Counted from the first letter of the stretch, positions 26,882 through 35,632 are shown. The stretch: 64,000 bases of DNA from JACRAR01 sp041674385 (GCA_041674385.1 JBAYVU010000004.1:77207-141206); one strand, 5' to 3'. The notes: generated from the sequence alone by a model not told the origin. Made by a program: numbers and translations.

Positions 26882-27952
26882 CTATCCGCGGCCAAGCGAG
26901 CGGGCTGACGTCGGAACGAAATACTTCCGCTGAAACCATAGCGCAACATTGACCAGACCGATCATCACCGGCACTTCAACCAGCGGCCCAATGACTGCCG
27001 CAAAAGCGACACCCGAGTTGATGCCGTATACCGCCACGGCCACAGCGATGGCCAGTTCAAAGTTGTTGCTGGCTGCGGTAAATGAAAGCGTGGCGCTCTT
27101 TTCGTAACCGGCACCCAGGCGCATGCACATGAAAAACGAGAACACGAACATCACCACAAAATAGATCAGCAATGGAATGGCGATGCGCACGACATCCAGC
27201 GGAATGCCGATGATCAGTTTGCCTTTCAGGCTGAACATGACCACGATGGTGAAGAGCAGCGCGGCCAGTGTGATCGGTCCGATCTTCGGCACGAAATGAG
27301 CGTGGTACCAATCCTTGCCGACAAAACGCAGCATGACCACGCGCGTTAGCACGCCGGCGATACAGGGAATGCCCAGATAGATGAAAACACTTTCGGCAAT
27401 CTGCTGGATCGAGATATCGACCACCGAGCCGGACAGCCCGAAGAAAGGCGGCAACACCGTGATGAACAGCCAGGCATAGACACTGAAAAACAGCACCTGA
27501 AAAATCGAATTGAACGCTACCAAGCCGGCAGCATACTCAGTAGAACCTTTGGCGAGTTCGTTCCAGACGATCACCATGGCAATGCAGCGGGCCAGCCCGA
27601 TCATGATCAGGCCCACCATGTATTCCGGCTTGTCCTGAAGAAAAATCAGCGCCAGCGCAAACATCAAAACTGGCCCGACAACCCAGTTCTGAACCAGGGA
27701 AAGGCCCAATACCCGCCAGTCGCGGAAAACATCGGGCAAGTCTTCGTAACGCACCTTGGCAAAGGGCGGATACATCATCAGAATCAGCCCCACCGCAATG
27801 GGAATGTTGGTGGTTCCAACGTTGAAGCTGTTGATGAAGTCCTCAATCCCAGGCACAAAAAAGCCGAGGCCCACACCAAGCGTCATGGCGGCAAAAATCC
27901 AGACGGTCAGATATCTGTCCAGGAAAGAGAGTTTGCTTGTCAGGGAAGTCAT
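26882..27952 (-). CDS. acr3: Arsenite efflux permease Acr3
   Basis: 356 residues with about ten membrane segments. The conserved Acr3 stretch GLARCIAMVIVWN holds the essential cysteine, and the start LSFLDRYLTVWIFAAMTLGVGLGFF and the GLILMMYPPFAKVRYE segment are typical. It exports As(III) from the cytoplasm, here probably with ArsA, although Acr3 can work alone. It is 61 bases downstream of arsC and 20 bases upstream of the sigma gene. Confidence 0.95.
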   Translation of the reverse strand: MTSLTSKLSFLDRYLTVWIFAAMTLGVGLGFFVPGIEDFINSFNVGTTNIPIAVGLILMMYPPFAKVRYEDLPDVFRDWRVLGLSLVQNWVVGPVLMFALALIFLQDKPEYMVGLIMIGLARCIAMVIVWNELAKGSTEYAAGLVAFNSIFQVLFFSVYAWLFITVLPPFFGLSGSVVDISIQQIAESVFIYLGIPCIAGVLTRVVMLRFVGKDWYHAHFVPKIGPITLAALLFTIVVMFSLKGKLIIGIPLDVVRIAIPLLIYFVVMFVFSFFMCMRLGAGYEKSATLSFTAASNNFELAIAVAVAVYGINSGVAFAAVIGPLVEVPVMIGLVNVALWFQRKYFVPTSARSLGRG

Positions 27953-28013
27953 CGACGTTCATCCCGCGGAAGACCCACAAGCCGATTGGAAGATTCGAAA
28001 CGGCTGGCCATGA

Positions 28014-28508
28014 TTAGTCTCCCGCGTGAATTCGCTGCGCTGCGGCCAGCACTTCGTCGCGGCTCAGGGTTTCCAATGGAAGCGCAAGGAATGCCTTGAT
28101 ACGCTTTTTCAGCGACTGATAGGCTTCTTCGAAAGCGGCACGCCGAGCTTCGATGGGCTCGATGTGGGCCGGATCGGGAATGCCCCAGTGAGCAGTCGCC
28201 GGATGTCCCGGCCACATTGGGCAGACCTCCTTGGCGGCATCCCCGCAGACCGTAAAGATGAAATCGAACTCAGGCTTGCCCGGCATGGCGAACTCGTCCC
28301 AGGACTTGCTACGCGCACCTGCGCAAGGCACCCCGTGTTTTTCCAGCGTCTCGAGAGCCACGGGATTCACATGACCGGTCGGCCTGCTACCGGCCGAAAA
28401 AGCCTTTATGCGACCCTTACCCATATGGTTGAACAGCATCTCGCCCAGGACGGAACGGGCTGAATTGCCGGTGCATAGCACGAGGACGTTGAATATCCGG
28501 CCGGACAT
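28014..28508 (-). CDS. arsC: Arsenate reductase ArsC, low-MW phosphatase type
   Basis: 164 residues from ATG 28508. The active-site loop VLCTGNSARS (CX5R-like) belongs to the thioredoxin-coupled arsenate reductase/low-molecular-weight tyrosine phosphatase family. Further cysteines in FTVCGDAAKEVCPMWPG fit the Cys82/Cys89 redox pair of the ArsC (pI258) type. It turns As(V) to As(III) for Acr3. It starts 13 bases after arsR ends. The longer open frame upstream overlaps arsR and is not used. Confidence 0.95.
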   Translation of the reverse strand: MSGRIFNVLVLCTGNSARSVLGEMLFNHMGKGRIKAFSAGSRPTGHVNPVALETLEKHGVPCAGARSKSWDEFAMPGKPEFDFIFTVCGDAAKEVCPMWPGHPATAHWGIPDPAHIEPIEARRAAFEEAYQSLKKRIKAFLALPLETLSRDEVLAAAQRIHAGD

Positions 28509-28521
28509 GAAAGACTCGAGC

Positions 28522-28869
28522 TTATCCAGGCTTGCGGCGACGCTTGGAGATGGTTGCGGCCGCAGCCGTCTTCGGCAGGCATTGCCTGCCCTGACAGCAA
28601 TTGTCGGTGAGATAGGCGATGAGATCGTCCATTGCCTCGAAATTGGCCGAGTAAAAAATAAAACGACCCTCCTGGCGCGAAACCACCAAGCCCGCATGGG
28701 ACAGCTCTTTCAAATGAAATGACAGCGTTGCCGCCGGCACCCCCATCGCCTCGGCGATGGCGCCGGCATTCCTACCTTCCGGTCCCGCCTCGACGAGCAG
28801 ACGAAAAACCGCCAACCGCGTCTCCTGCGCCAGTGCCACCAAGGATCTGACTGCCGTATTTATTTCCAT
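28522..28869 (-). CDS. arsR: Arsenic-responsive repressor ArsR
   Basis: 115 residues, winged-helix ArsR/SmtB family. The recognition helix region is GVPAATLSFHLKELSHAGLV. The metal site is not the alpha-3 ELCVCDL type; instead three cysteines lie in DNCCQGRQC near the C-terminus, as in the variant ArsR proteins with C-terminal As(III) thiols. The -10 TATAAT lies only a few bases before the ATG, so the transcript may be nearly leaderless. First gene of the ars operon. Confidence 0.93.
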   Translation of the reverse strand: MEINTAVRSLVALAQETRLAVFRLLVEAGPEGRNAGAIAEAMGVPAATLSFHLKELSHAGLVVSRQEGRFIFYSANFEAMDDLIAYLTDNCCQGRQCLPKTAAAATISKRRRKPG

Positions 28870-28955
28870 ACTTCCATTATAGTCGAATTTTTATTTGCTG
28901 CACGGACTTTTTTCTGCTTCACGCCGGAACTGTGTAGCCTAATGGTACTTTGTCT
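28870..28955 (-). promoter_or_regulatory. ars operon promoter region
   Basis: Read leftward, CGACTATAATGGAAG supplies a perfect -10 TATAAT just before the arsR ATG. The upstream AT-rich tract is the likely ArsR site. This stretch is about 70 percent identical to 33055-33150, which still shows TATAAT and ATGGAA. The rest of the gap to the FadL gene holds nothing else I can identify. Confidence 0.6.
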
Positions 28956-29056
28956 GGGGAATACATTGAGTCAGATCATCCACCGGGCACAGTTCGGATA
29001 CAGGCTCGGCGCACAGATTATCGGACAAGGCGATCAACTGCGCCATCCCCGTTCGT

Positions 29057-30373
29057 TCACCACTTATACGATAACTGGAACGCCATGGACCAGAACGCCA
29101 TATCGGTCTGACTGTTCGCAGCATCAGGTGAAACGGCATGGACCGCAGCGCCGGTCTCTGTGTTCTTGAGGCCGTGCACCACGCCAAGGTTAAATTCGAA
29201 GTTCCTTCCCGCCTGGTAGCCCAATCCGAACGTAAGGTGGTCCTCCACAATCGCGCTGAAGACGGGGATGATGCCTTGGGTTGGTATCGTATTCTTACCG
29301 TGTACCCAGCCGGTACGCAGGATCATGTCTGAACTCAGCGGATATTCGTAACCGATGCGGAATGCGGTCTGATCCTGCATGCCGATATTCATGCTGAACG
29401 ACTGATCGGGCATAGCCATGCCGTTGAAAGTAACGCCGGTAAAAGATACCGGTATTGAATTGAAGTATTCGCTCCAGCGTACCCGTTGCACTTCGGCGGA
29501 GACCCGGCCATACTGTCCGGCGTCGTAAAATGTGCCGACCTTGAGCGAGGATGGCCAGCCGATCTTCATCACGGACTTGGCGCGCATGATGGATTGAGCT
29601 GGCATGCCGCTACCAATATCTCCTGTCGGCGTGGTGATCGTGACATCGCCTTCGGCGTTGATGGCGGCCTTGCTGGTCCAGGCTACACCGAACCCGTAGC
29701 GGCCGCCTGCATTGTAGGCCAGGCCCAGCTTGAGGCGGAAGTTGGTGTCGGTGCCGTCCATGTCGGCGGCACCGAAACGGCCGAGCATTGGATTGGCGAA
29801 CGGCATTTTCATGCGCAGCATGCCGTATCCGATCTGCGGCGAGATGCCCACCGATAATTCCTCCGACATCCGGTACGAGGCTGTGGGCGTGATGATCATG
29901 TAGCCAATCTGGCTGAAATGTTCGATGCCGTAGTTGCCGGCACCACCCAGAAGCGCATTGTTGACGTTCAGCACGCCGTAGTCGGAGCCGGAACCTCCTT
30001 CGTTGAACATGGCGACACCGATCACCAGCCGCTCATTGATACGCTTGGCGTAGCCGGCCGAGGGGATAAGGTAAATTGGATTCTTGCCGTCGGTATTGTT
30101 CACTGAATTACGGTAACCGAACTGGGGGACCATCATGTCCAAGCTCACATCAGCCCGCGCGTTACCAATGTTGGCGAGCAGCGCCGGGTTGGTGTTCATC
30201 ACCGTAGTATCGTCACCTACTGCAATGGCGGTACCGGCGCGGCCCATTGACTTGGCGCCAGTGGCGAGATTCTCCAACCCCGTATTGGCGCTTGCCGCTA
30301 TCGGCGTCATCAGCAACGCAACAACGAGGACGCCGATCGGCGCTGGAATGCGATAACTTATGCTTTTTTTCAT
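29057..30373 (-). CDS. FadL/TodX-family outer-membrane hydrocarbon porin
   Basis: 438 residues. A signal peptide (GVLVVALLMTPIAASANT, cleavage near ASA-N) precedes the hatch domain (ATGAKSMGRAGTAIAVGDDTTVMNTNPALLANI), then a 14-strand-type beta barrel ending in the aromatic FQLSYKW. The family moves fatty acids or aromatic hydrocarbons across the outer membrane. AAGGAGA precedes the ATG. It follows the chelatase gene on the same strand but after 360 bases, so it may have its own promoter. Substrate unknown; toluene-like compounds or long-chain acids are both possible. Confidence 0.9.
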   Translation of the reverse strand: MKKSISYRIPAPIGVLVVALLMTPIAASANTGLENLATGAKSMGRAGTAIAVGDDTTVMNTNPALLANIGNARADVSLDMMVPQFGYRNSVNNTDGKNPIYLIPSAGYAKRINERLVIGVAMFNEGGSGSDYGVLNVNNALLGGAGNYGIEHFSQIGYMIITPTASYRMSEELSVGISPQIGYGMLRMKMPFANPMLGRFGAADMDGTDTNFRLKLGLAYNAGGRYGFGVAWTSKAAINAEGDVTITTPTGDIGSGMPAQSIMRAKSVMKIGWPSSLKVGTFYDAGQYGRVSAEVQRVRWSEYFNSIPVSFTGVTFNGMAMPDQSFSMNIGMQDQTAFRIGYEYPLSSDMILRTGWVHGKNTIPTQGIIPVFSAIVEDHLTFGLGYQAGRNFEFNLGVVHGLKNTETGAAVHAVSPDAANSQTDMAFWSMAFQLSYKW

Positions 30374-30383
30374 ATTTGTCTCC

Positions 30384-30563
30384 TTAGTACCGTTGTCTAA
30401 TAAAAAATATATGGGCTGCTTCTCCGTCTCTTCTGATATTGATCGACAACGAAATCCACACCCCAGGCAGCGTGGCTGACCAGAGCAGCGGCAACATCAG
30501 AAACAGCAGCAGTAGCCAGTCCTGCCAGCGTTCGAATTGAATGGCGACGGTTTGATGAGGCAA
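30384..30563 (-). CDS. Possible small membrane protein upstream of the FadL gene
   Basis: A 59-residue frame starting at TTG 30563 directly after an in-frame stop. It has a strongly hydrophobic stretch (WLLLLFLMLPLLWSATLPGVWISLS), and its stop lies just before the FadL Shine-Dalgarno. There is no good ribosome-binding site. It could be a small membrane protein or the worn 3' end of a chelatase-linked gene. An 8-bp hairpin (ATGAGGCA/TGCCTCAT, about 30555-30575) covers its start. The remaining bases to 30733 hold no gene I can support. Confidence 0.3.
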   Translation of the reverse strand: MPHQTVAIQFERWQDWLLLLFLMLPLLWSATLPGVWISLSINIRRDGEAAHIFFIRQRY

Positions 30564-30733
30564 TCACTGCCTCATACTGGAGACGAATGAAACGTTAAAT
30601 AGATGCAGGCAGCCGGCAATAATCAATCAGCGTAATCATGGATGCGGCCGGTGCGGGTGCTGATACCTTCACCGCCGGTGAAGACGGCAAAGGCACCTGT
30701 GTCTTGCCCAGTCGCAACCGATCGACGAATTTT

Positions 30734-32823
30734 CTATCCAGCTGCCAAATTCATCTCGTGACGCACGGTTTGGTACAGGTTATCGGCGCGGATTTGCGTC
30801 ATCGAATAGCACGGGCCACCCATGCGCTCCGCCAGGTTCGACGCCAAGTCTTGATCGAAGCCCTCGTACTCCAAGTAGATCGTCACCGTCTTAATGTGTC
30901 CTCGCTTGAATTGTTCCGCCAGGCGGTTCGACTCTTCCAGAGGCGGCAATTGGCTAACCGGGACGTTGCCCGCGCCATCCGTCAATAAGATCATCAATGG
31001 CACCACATCCGGGTGCAAGGCCTTCTCGCGCTTAATCGTATCCAGCGCCAAGATCAGCCCGGCGCTCAAAGGTGTCTTACCGCCGATGGGGATATCTTGC
31101 AGTACCCGCTTCGCCAATTGCACCGAACTGGTCGGCGGCAAAACCATGCTGGCTTGTTTTCCTCGGAACACGATCAGCCCAACCCGGTCACGCCGCTGGT
31201 AGGCGTCGGTGAGCAACGACAAAATCGCGCCCTTGGTGGCCTGCATGCGCTCCGAGGCCGCCATGCTCCACGACGCATCCACCACAAACAAGATCAGGTT
31301 CGCCGTGCTGCGGACGCGGACTTTGCGTTGCAAGTCGCTCATCTTGAGCAAATAAGCATGACTGCCGTGAGCGCCTTCATCACGCCGCGCTCGTTGGTAA
31401 GGCGCAGCGGCGCGGATCGTCGCATCGAAGGCGATGTCGGTATCGCCCTTGCCGGCGGGACGAGCCTGGATGTAATGTCCGCGCTTGCGGTCTGTCTTGG
31501 TCTTGGAACGACGACCCGTTTGCTTGCGGGTCAGCTTATCGAGGTTGGTTTGCAGTTTGCGCGGGAAAAATTCTTCGCCGGTTTCGACATTCCTGCCGCC
31601 CTCACACGAATACGCATCGCGGTTATCAAACTCTTTCTGCGGGCTGGGGTCGGCTTGACCGGAGAACGGCGTATCTTTCTCAGCGGATTGGGCTACCGGC
31701 TTTTTTTTTTGCTAGCCGACTGTTCGTCGCCTTCGCCCGGTTCGCTGGGTTCGTTGGTTTCCTTGCATTGGTTGTCTTCAGCCCATTCCAACTTGATTCG
31801 TTCCATCTGCACTTGCATGGCAGGTACGTCCATCTGCCCATCGGCGAACGGACCATGCCTCAAGCGGTGCGGGATCGCCAATTTCGCCGCCAACAGGATA
31901 TCGCGGTCTTCGACGTGCAGGCGTTGCTCAAAAGCGGCATGGGCGCGGGCGGCCTTCAAAATGACCAGATCGGCGCGATGACCGTCGATCTTCAGTAGGG
32001 TGGTGATTTTCGCTATTGTGAACAAGTCGCGCCGGCTGTATTCCACCTTGTCAACGAACTCGCGTCCAGCGGCAATGCGCTCCGACAAATCGCGTTCGGC
32101 TTCTGCCCATTGGGTGCGAAAAGCATCTGCGTCCGCTTCATAGGCGATATGACGGCGCAGAATTTCCACGCGCTCTTTCGCCGTATCGATGCCGCGCACC
32201 TCTACCGAAAGGCCGAAGCGGTCAAGCAATTGCGGGCGCAAATCGCCTTCTTCGGGGTTCATCGTGCCGACCAAGATGAACCGCGCCGGGTGCGAAAAAC
32301 TGATGCCTTCGCGCTCGACCACGTTCACGCCCATGGCGGCGGAATCCAGCAGCAAGTCCACCACATGATCATCGAGCAGATTGACTTCATCAATGTACAA
32401 AATCCCCCTGTTGGCATTCGCCAACACGCCGGGTTCAAAATGCCGTTCGCCTTGCTTGATCGCTTTCTCAATGTCGAGCGTGCCGACGACACGATCCTCC
32501 GTCACGCTTACCGGCAGGTCAATAAAACCTGTCTTGCGGCGTTCAACCTCGAACTGTTCGCCCCTTTCGGCGCGTTCGCGGGTCTGGTCTGACCATGTAT
32601 TCGGATGATTCGGATCGTCGTTGAACGGGGAACCGACGATGACTTCGATTTCCGGCAGCAATACTGCCAATGCCCGCGCCGCAGTCGACTTGCCCGTCCC
32701 GCGCTCGCCGCGGATCAGCACGCCGCCGATACGGGTGTCAATCGCGTTGAGGATAAGAGCGAGTTTCATGTTCTCTTGTCCGACAATTGCGGTGAAGGGG
32801 TAAGCTGGTGGCCTTCTGATCAT
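30734..32823 (-). CDS. chlD: Chelatase ATPase/VWA medium subunit (ChlD/BchD-like), two frames joined at an A10 run
   Basis: Frame one (32823-31693) encodes the AAA+ half: RGERGTGKSTAARAL Walker A, ILYIDEVNLLDDHVVDLLLD Walker B and VGTMNPEEGDLRPQLLDRFG. The frame that follows (from 31702) encodes a Pro/acidic linker, the BchD-like GRRSKTKTDRKRGHYIQARPAGKGDTDIAFDAT region (shown in part) and a VWA domain with the MIDAS-type DASWSMAASERM. The frames differ by one base at ten consecutive A. A -1 shift gives about 696 residues, normal ChlD size; without it a 376-residue ChlI-like protein is made. With cobN, such proteins serve as cobaltochelatase. A sequencing or indel error is the alternative. 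Confidence 0.8.
31693..32823 (-). CDS. Unshifted product: chelatase small subunit (ChlI-like)
   Basis: 376 residues if ribosomes do not shift at 31701-31710: the complete AAA+ module plus a short acidic tail ending SKKKSR, with the stop two codons past the A-run. Its length and domain content match a stand-alone ChlI/BchI small subunit, and no separate small-subunit gene is in the window. Published work on chlD genes describes exactly this use of frameshifting to make two subunits; that this copy does so is inference. Confidence 0.65.
   Translation of the reverse strand: MIRRPPAYPFTAIVGQENMKLALILNAIDTRIGGVLIRGERGTGKSTAARALAVLLPEIEVIVGSPFNDDPNHPNTWSDQTRERAERGEQFEVERRKTGFIDLPVSVTEDRVVGTLDIEKAIKQGERHFEPGVLANANRGILYIDEVNLLDDHVVDLLLDSAAMGVNVVEREGISFSHPARFILVGTMNPEEGDLRPQLLDRFGLSVEVRGIDTAKERVEILRRHIAYEADADAFRTQWAEAERDLSERIAAGREFVDKVEYSRRDLFTIAKITTLLKIDGHRADLVILKAARAHAAFEQRLHVEDRDILLAAKLAIPHRLRHGPFADGQMDVPAMQVQMERIKLEWAEDNQCKETNEPSEPGEGDEQSASKKKSR
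31700..31713 (-). other. Candidate programmed -1 frameshift site (A10)
   Basis: On the coding strand, AGC followed by ten A and then GCC. It contains A-AAA-AAG, the strongest known -1 slippery heptamer type, and is also suited to transcript slippage. The zero-frame stop TAG is at 31695-31693. The -1 frame stays open for 322 codons. Confidence 0.6.
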
Positions 32824-32963
32824 GGTGTGGGAGTCCTTTCAATATGCCGTCGGTATGAATTACAACGCCGGTACACTGCCCGTTACATGCAAATTCCCTC
32901 AGGGCGATATCGTTGAGGCAATCTTGCGTCTCGCCCTAATTGTGGCTGTAGCTCGGGAAGGCT

Positions 32964-33042
32964 AGCGTCAATTCAAGTCGCATCGTTCAGCCGGTCTTGC
33001 CCTACGCCCTTCGCGCCAATCGGCGCTTCCGGCGATCAGGAA
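32964..33042 (-). pseudogene. Remnant of a second arsA 3' end
   Basis: On the minus strand the sequence reads PEAPIGAKG in one frame, the C-terminal residues of ArsA, and continues through a decayed stop region that also matches the bases beyond the intact arsA stop at 24049-24072. An indel has destroyed the last residues. It is joined directly to an arsR-like promoter and start (next entry), so the rest of an ars operon has been deleted. Confidence 0.65.
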
Positions 33043-33150
33043 TGTGGCCGGCACATCTATTCCATATTTTTATTATAATAGAATTGTTCTCTCCTGTATA
33101 ACTTCGTTCTGCTGCATGCCGAAACCAGGTAACGTAATGATGTCTTGTAT
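33043..33150 (-). pseudogene. Remnant arsR promoter and start codon region
   Basis: About 70 percent identical to the intact arsR upstream region at 28860-28955. On the minus strand TATAAT is followed by ATGGAATAG: the start and second codon of arsR, then a stop. Whether it still drives transcription, leftward or toward the gene at 33214, is unknown. The stretch 32824-32963 upstream of the chelatase gene shows no feature I can name. Confidence 0.55.
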
Positions 33151-33213
33151 CCTTTTACTTCTCTCATTCGTCTAAGAAAGGTATCAATCCGATACTCAAC
33201 TAGGAGCCACATC

Positions 33214-33480
33214 ATGCTGGATGAAAAGACCGCAAAACTCGTTGCCATCGGGGCCTCGATTGCTGCCGGTTGCCAACCCTGTTTGAATTTCCATGTTGCC
33301 AAAGCGAGGGAAATCGGCCTTCCGGAGGAAGATATTCTTGCCGCTGTCGATGTGGGCAAGCAGGTGCGTAAAGGTGCCGCAGGGAAAATGGATACTTTCG
33401 CTGCCGGATTATTGGGAAATGAAAACACTCCCGTCGCATCAGGGAACAGCGGTTGCACTCCCGGATCAGGCTGTTGCTGA
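33214..33480 (+). CDS. AhpD/carboxymuconolactone-decarboxylase-like protein with Cys-rich tail
   Basis: 88 residues from ATG 33214, which has TAGGAG seven bases upstream. GCQPCLNFHVAKAREIG is the CxxC...H redox motif of the AhpD family. The C-terminus adds SGCTPGSGCC, three more cysteines of the kind seen in ArsD and in arsenic-linked proteins. It probably acts as a thiol redox or arsenic-binding protein. It is divergent from the C_GCAxxG_C_C/arsM group and lies beside the ars remnant. Confidence 0.75.
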   Translation: MLDEKTAKLVAIGASIAAGCQPCLNFHVAKAREIGLPEEDILAAVDVGKQVRKGAAGKMDTFAAGLLGNENTPVASGNSGCTPGSGCC

Positions 33481-33629
33481 TGCAAGACGAATAGCCACGG
33501 CTCTGGATTGCAATCTTCCGCCCTCACGTCGCTCTCACGCCGCTTGTCGAGGTGTTGGGGGCGAGCGTCCAGCGCCATGCTGACCGCATGGCTTTCCATC
33601 GAAAGGCTACGATCCGGCTGACCAAGAGG

Positions 33630-34085
33630 TTAGCCATCGGTTTCGATAAGGCGTGCTGCAATTTCTGCGGCTTTACCTGTATATTGAAAGCACCGCTTAT
33701 GCAATTGTTGTTCGCGGAAAGCGGCTTGACCTTCGGAAGTGCCGAGATCGCAACCCAATAGATCATTGCAGTTGCGGACGCCAAACTCTTTCTCGAACTC
33801 ACCGATAAGCTTCTGCGTTGGGACGTATGAGTCTTGGACGGAATCGGTGGAGCGGTCACGGCCCATAACCAGACCAAGGCCCATGACTGCACCTGTCAAT
33901 GCGCCGCAAGGGCCGCAAGTGCGAGACATACCACTACAAAAGGCCGTAGCGACCTTCGGCAGCAGCTCGGACTCAACACCCTGGGACTTGGCGATGGCGA
34001 GCACAACGCTTTCGGCGCAATAGAGGCCAGAGGCGAAGGATTCTTCAGCTGACTTACGGACGTTTGCGACAAACTCAGATTCCAC
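33630..34085 (-). CDS. C_GCAxxG_C_C family putative redox protein
   Basis: 151 residues with the family cysteines in order: GLYCAESV, ATAFCSGMSRTCGPCGALTGAVMG, NCNDLLGCDLG and HKRCFQYTG. These are thought to be redox-active and possibly to bind metal or an iron-sulfur cluster. It lies about 96 bases downstream of arsM on the same strand, so it probably belongs to the sigma-arsM transcript. Function in arsenic handling is inferred from position only. Confidence 0.8.
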   Translation of the reverse strand: MESEFVANVRKSAEESFASGLYCAESVVLAIAKSQGVESELLPKVATAFCSGMSRTCGPCGALTGAVMGLGLVMGRDRSTDSVQDSYVPTQKLIGEFEKEFGVRNCNDLLGCDLGTSEGQAAFREQQLHKRCFQYTGKAAEIAARLIETDG

Positions 34086-34181
34086 AGCTTGAAACTCCCA
34101 TGATGAATAGATTGCGGATGACGATGGCCACGTAGAGGTAACCGGCCTACGCGGCTTTTCGCGCAGGTACCGACCGCCATG

Positions 34182-34982
34182 TTAGGTTACGGGTTTGATG
34201 GCTTCAATGGTTGCAGAAACCACATAGTCCGTAACTGCCTTACCTGGCGCCCAATCACGAATGAATGTCTTGCTTTCCTCTTTTGGTGTAATACGAATCT
34301 GTTGGAAACCGGTTGTTCTCAACATTTTTTCCACCTCGGAGATCAGTGACGCACCGGCCATGCAGCCTGTGAACAGCTCCAGGTCACGTTGGATTTCTTC
34401 GGGCAATTCGGCAAAAGCGACAACATCAGAGATGGCCAGCCTACCGCCGGGCTTCAGCACCCGGTAGGATTCGGCAAACACACGATATTTGTTCGGCGAT
34501 AAGTTGATGACGCAATTTGAAATAATTGCGTCTACCGTTCCGTCAGCGACAGGCAGGTTTTCAATTTCGCCGAGCCGGAATTCAACATTCCGGTAGCCTC
34601 CCTTTTCCGCGTTGGCCCGCGCTTTTGAAACCATCGCAGGTGTCATGTCAACGCCGATTACCTGGCCTGAATCGCCTACCTGCTTGGCAGCAAGAAAGCA
34701 ATCGAATCCACCGCCACTGCCTAGGTCGAGTACGGTTTCTCCAGCCTTCAAGTTGGCGATGGCCTGCGGATTACCGCAGCCCAACCCCATGTTGGCACCT
34801 TCGGGCACCGCGGATGTTTCGTCTGTAGAGTATCCCAGCGCCTGTGAAAGCATGTCAGCGGAAGTTGAAGCCGTCGGTGACCCACAACAGGCAGGACTGC
34901 AACCGCAGCCCCCATTTTCAGCGACCTGACCGTATTGTTGGCGCACAGATTGGCGAATTTCATCGTGCTTTACATCGTTCAT
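34182..34982 (-). CDS. arsM: Arsenite methyltransferase ArsM
   Basis: 266 residues from ATG 34982 (GGAG upstream); an upstream in-frame ATG is less likely. The SAM-binding motif is VLDLGSGGGFDCFLAA. The As(III)-binding cysteines are present: the N-terminal CGCSPACCG cluster, NMGLGCGNP, SNCVINLSP and ELFTGCMAGA. It methylates arsenite to volatile or less toxic methylarsenicals. It stands between the Cys-tailed ECF sigma gene and the C_GCAxxG_C_C gene. Confidence 0.93.
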   Translation of the reverse strand: MNDVKHDEIRQSVRQQYGQVAENGGCGCSPACCGSPTASTSADMLSQALGYSTDETSAVPEGANMGLGCGNPQAIANLKAGETVLDLGSGGGFDCFLAAKQVGDSGQVIGVDMTPAMVSKARANAEKGGYRNVEFRLGEIENLPVADGTVDAIISNCVINLSPNKYRVFAESYRVLKPGGRLAISDVVAFAELPEEIQRDLELFTGCMAGASLISEVEKMLRTTGFQQIRITPKEESKTFIRDWAPGKAVTDYVVSATIEAIKPVT

Positions 34983-35065
34983 TGATTCACTCCGTTTCTT
35001 CAAGGTTGCGGTGCTCGTTGCCATCTATCTGTACAGACGGAGGGGGGGCGAAAAGGACGCAAACT

Positions 35066-35614
35066 TTACTGACGCCGACAGCAGCCGTATTGTGGATCGC
35101 GGAGTTCGTAGCCGGTAATACCGCTTCCCCCAGTTTCGATGTCACAACACTCGAGTAAGCGCTGGCGAAGCTTCTTGCGGCCACGCTGTACTCGTGACTT
35201 TGCACCCGAAAGGGAAAGCCCCAATCGGGTCGCCACTTCCTTCTGTGTCAGCCCCTCGATCTCCGACAATACAAGGGGAAGTCGGTAGGTTTCAGGCAAA
35301 TCGGCGATCAGCGGCTGAAGGCATGAAGCCAATTCGGCGATGTAATCCGGTTCCGGTTCGGGCGCGGCTAATTCCTCTGGTAGTTCCTCGGATGGTTTTA
35401 GCCCTCGGTAGTAGTCTGCAATGGTATTTGCCGCGATGCGGTACAACCAAGCAGTGAGGCTGCCTTGAGACTTGACCGTATGCAAACTTACATGAGCCTT
35501 AAGGAATACATCTTGGAGAATGTCGTCAACAGCGTCACGTTCGCGCACACGTTTAGCAATGTACGCACGCAGCCGGGTCTTGTGCTCAATCCATAAGTCG
35601 GATATGGGTGGCAT
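35066..35614 (-). CDS. ECF sigma factor, SigZ-like, Cys-rich C-terminus
   Basis: 182 residues from ATG 35614, or 186 from ATG 35626; neither has a clear Shine-Dalgarno. Region 2 (LRAYIAKRVRERDAVDDILQDVFLKAHV) and region 4 (LPETYRLPLVLSEIEGLTQKEVATRLGLSLSGAKSRVQRGRKKL) are intact. The tail carries LLECCDIETG and QYGCCRRQ, two vicinal Cys pairs about 20 residues apart, a plausible As(III) or metal site. No anti-sigma factor is adjacent. It precedes arsM by 83 bases. A MITE-like element begins about 20 bases upstream of its start. Confidence 0.85.
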   Translation of the reverse strand: MPPISDLWIEHKTRLRAYIAKRVRERDAVDDILQDVFLKAHVSLHTVKSQGSLTAWLYRIAANTIADYYRGLKPSEELPEELAAPEPEPDYIAELASCLQPLIADLPETYRLPLVLSEIEGLTQKEVATRLGLSLSGAKSRVQRGRKKLRQRLLECCDIETGGSGITGYELRDPQYGCCRRQ

Positions 35615-35632
35615 GTTGAGCAACATAACGAG

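Noticed and set aside
30555..30575. Hairpin ATGAGGCA/TGCCTCAT as a terminator of the chelatase gene
   Set aside because: No T-run on either strand and it lies about 160 bases past the stop; noted only as a hairpin.
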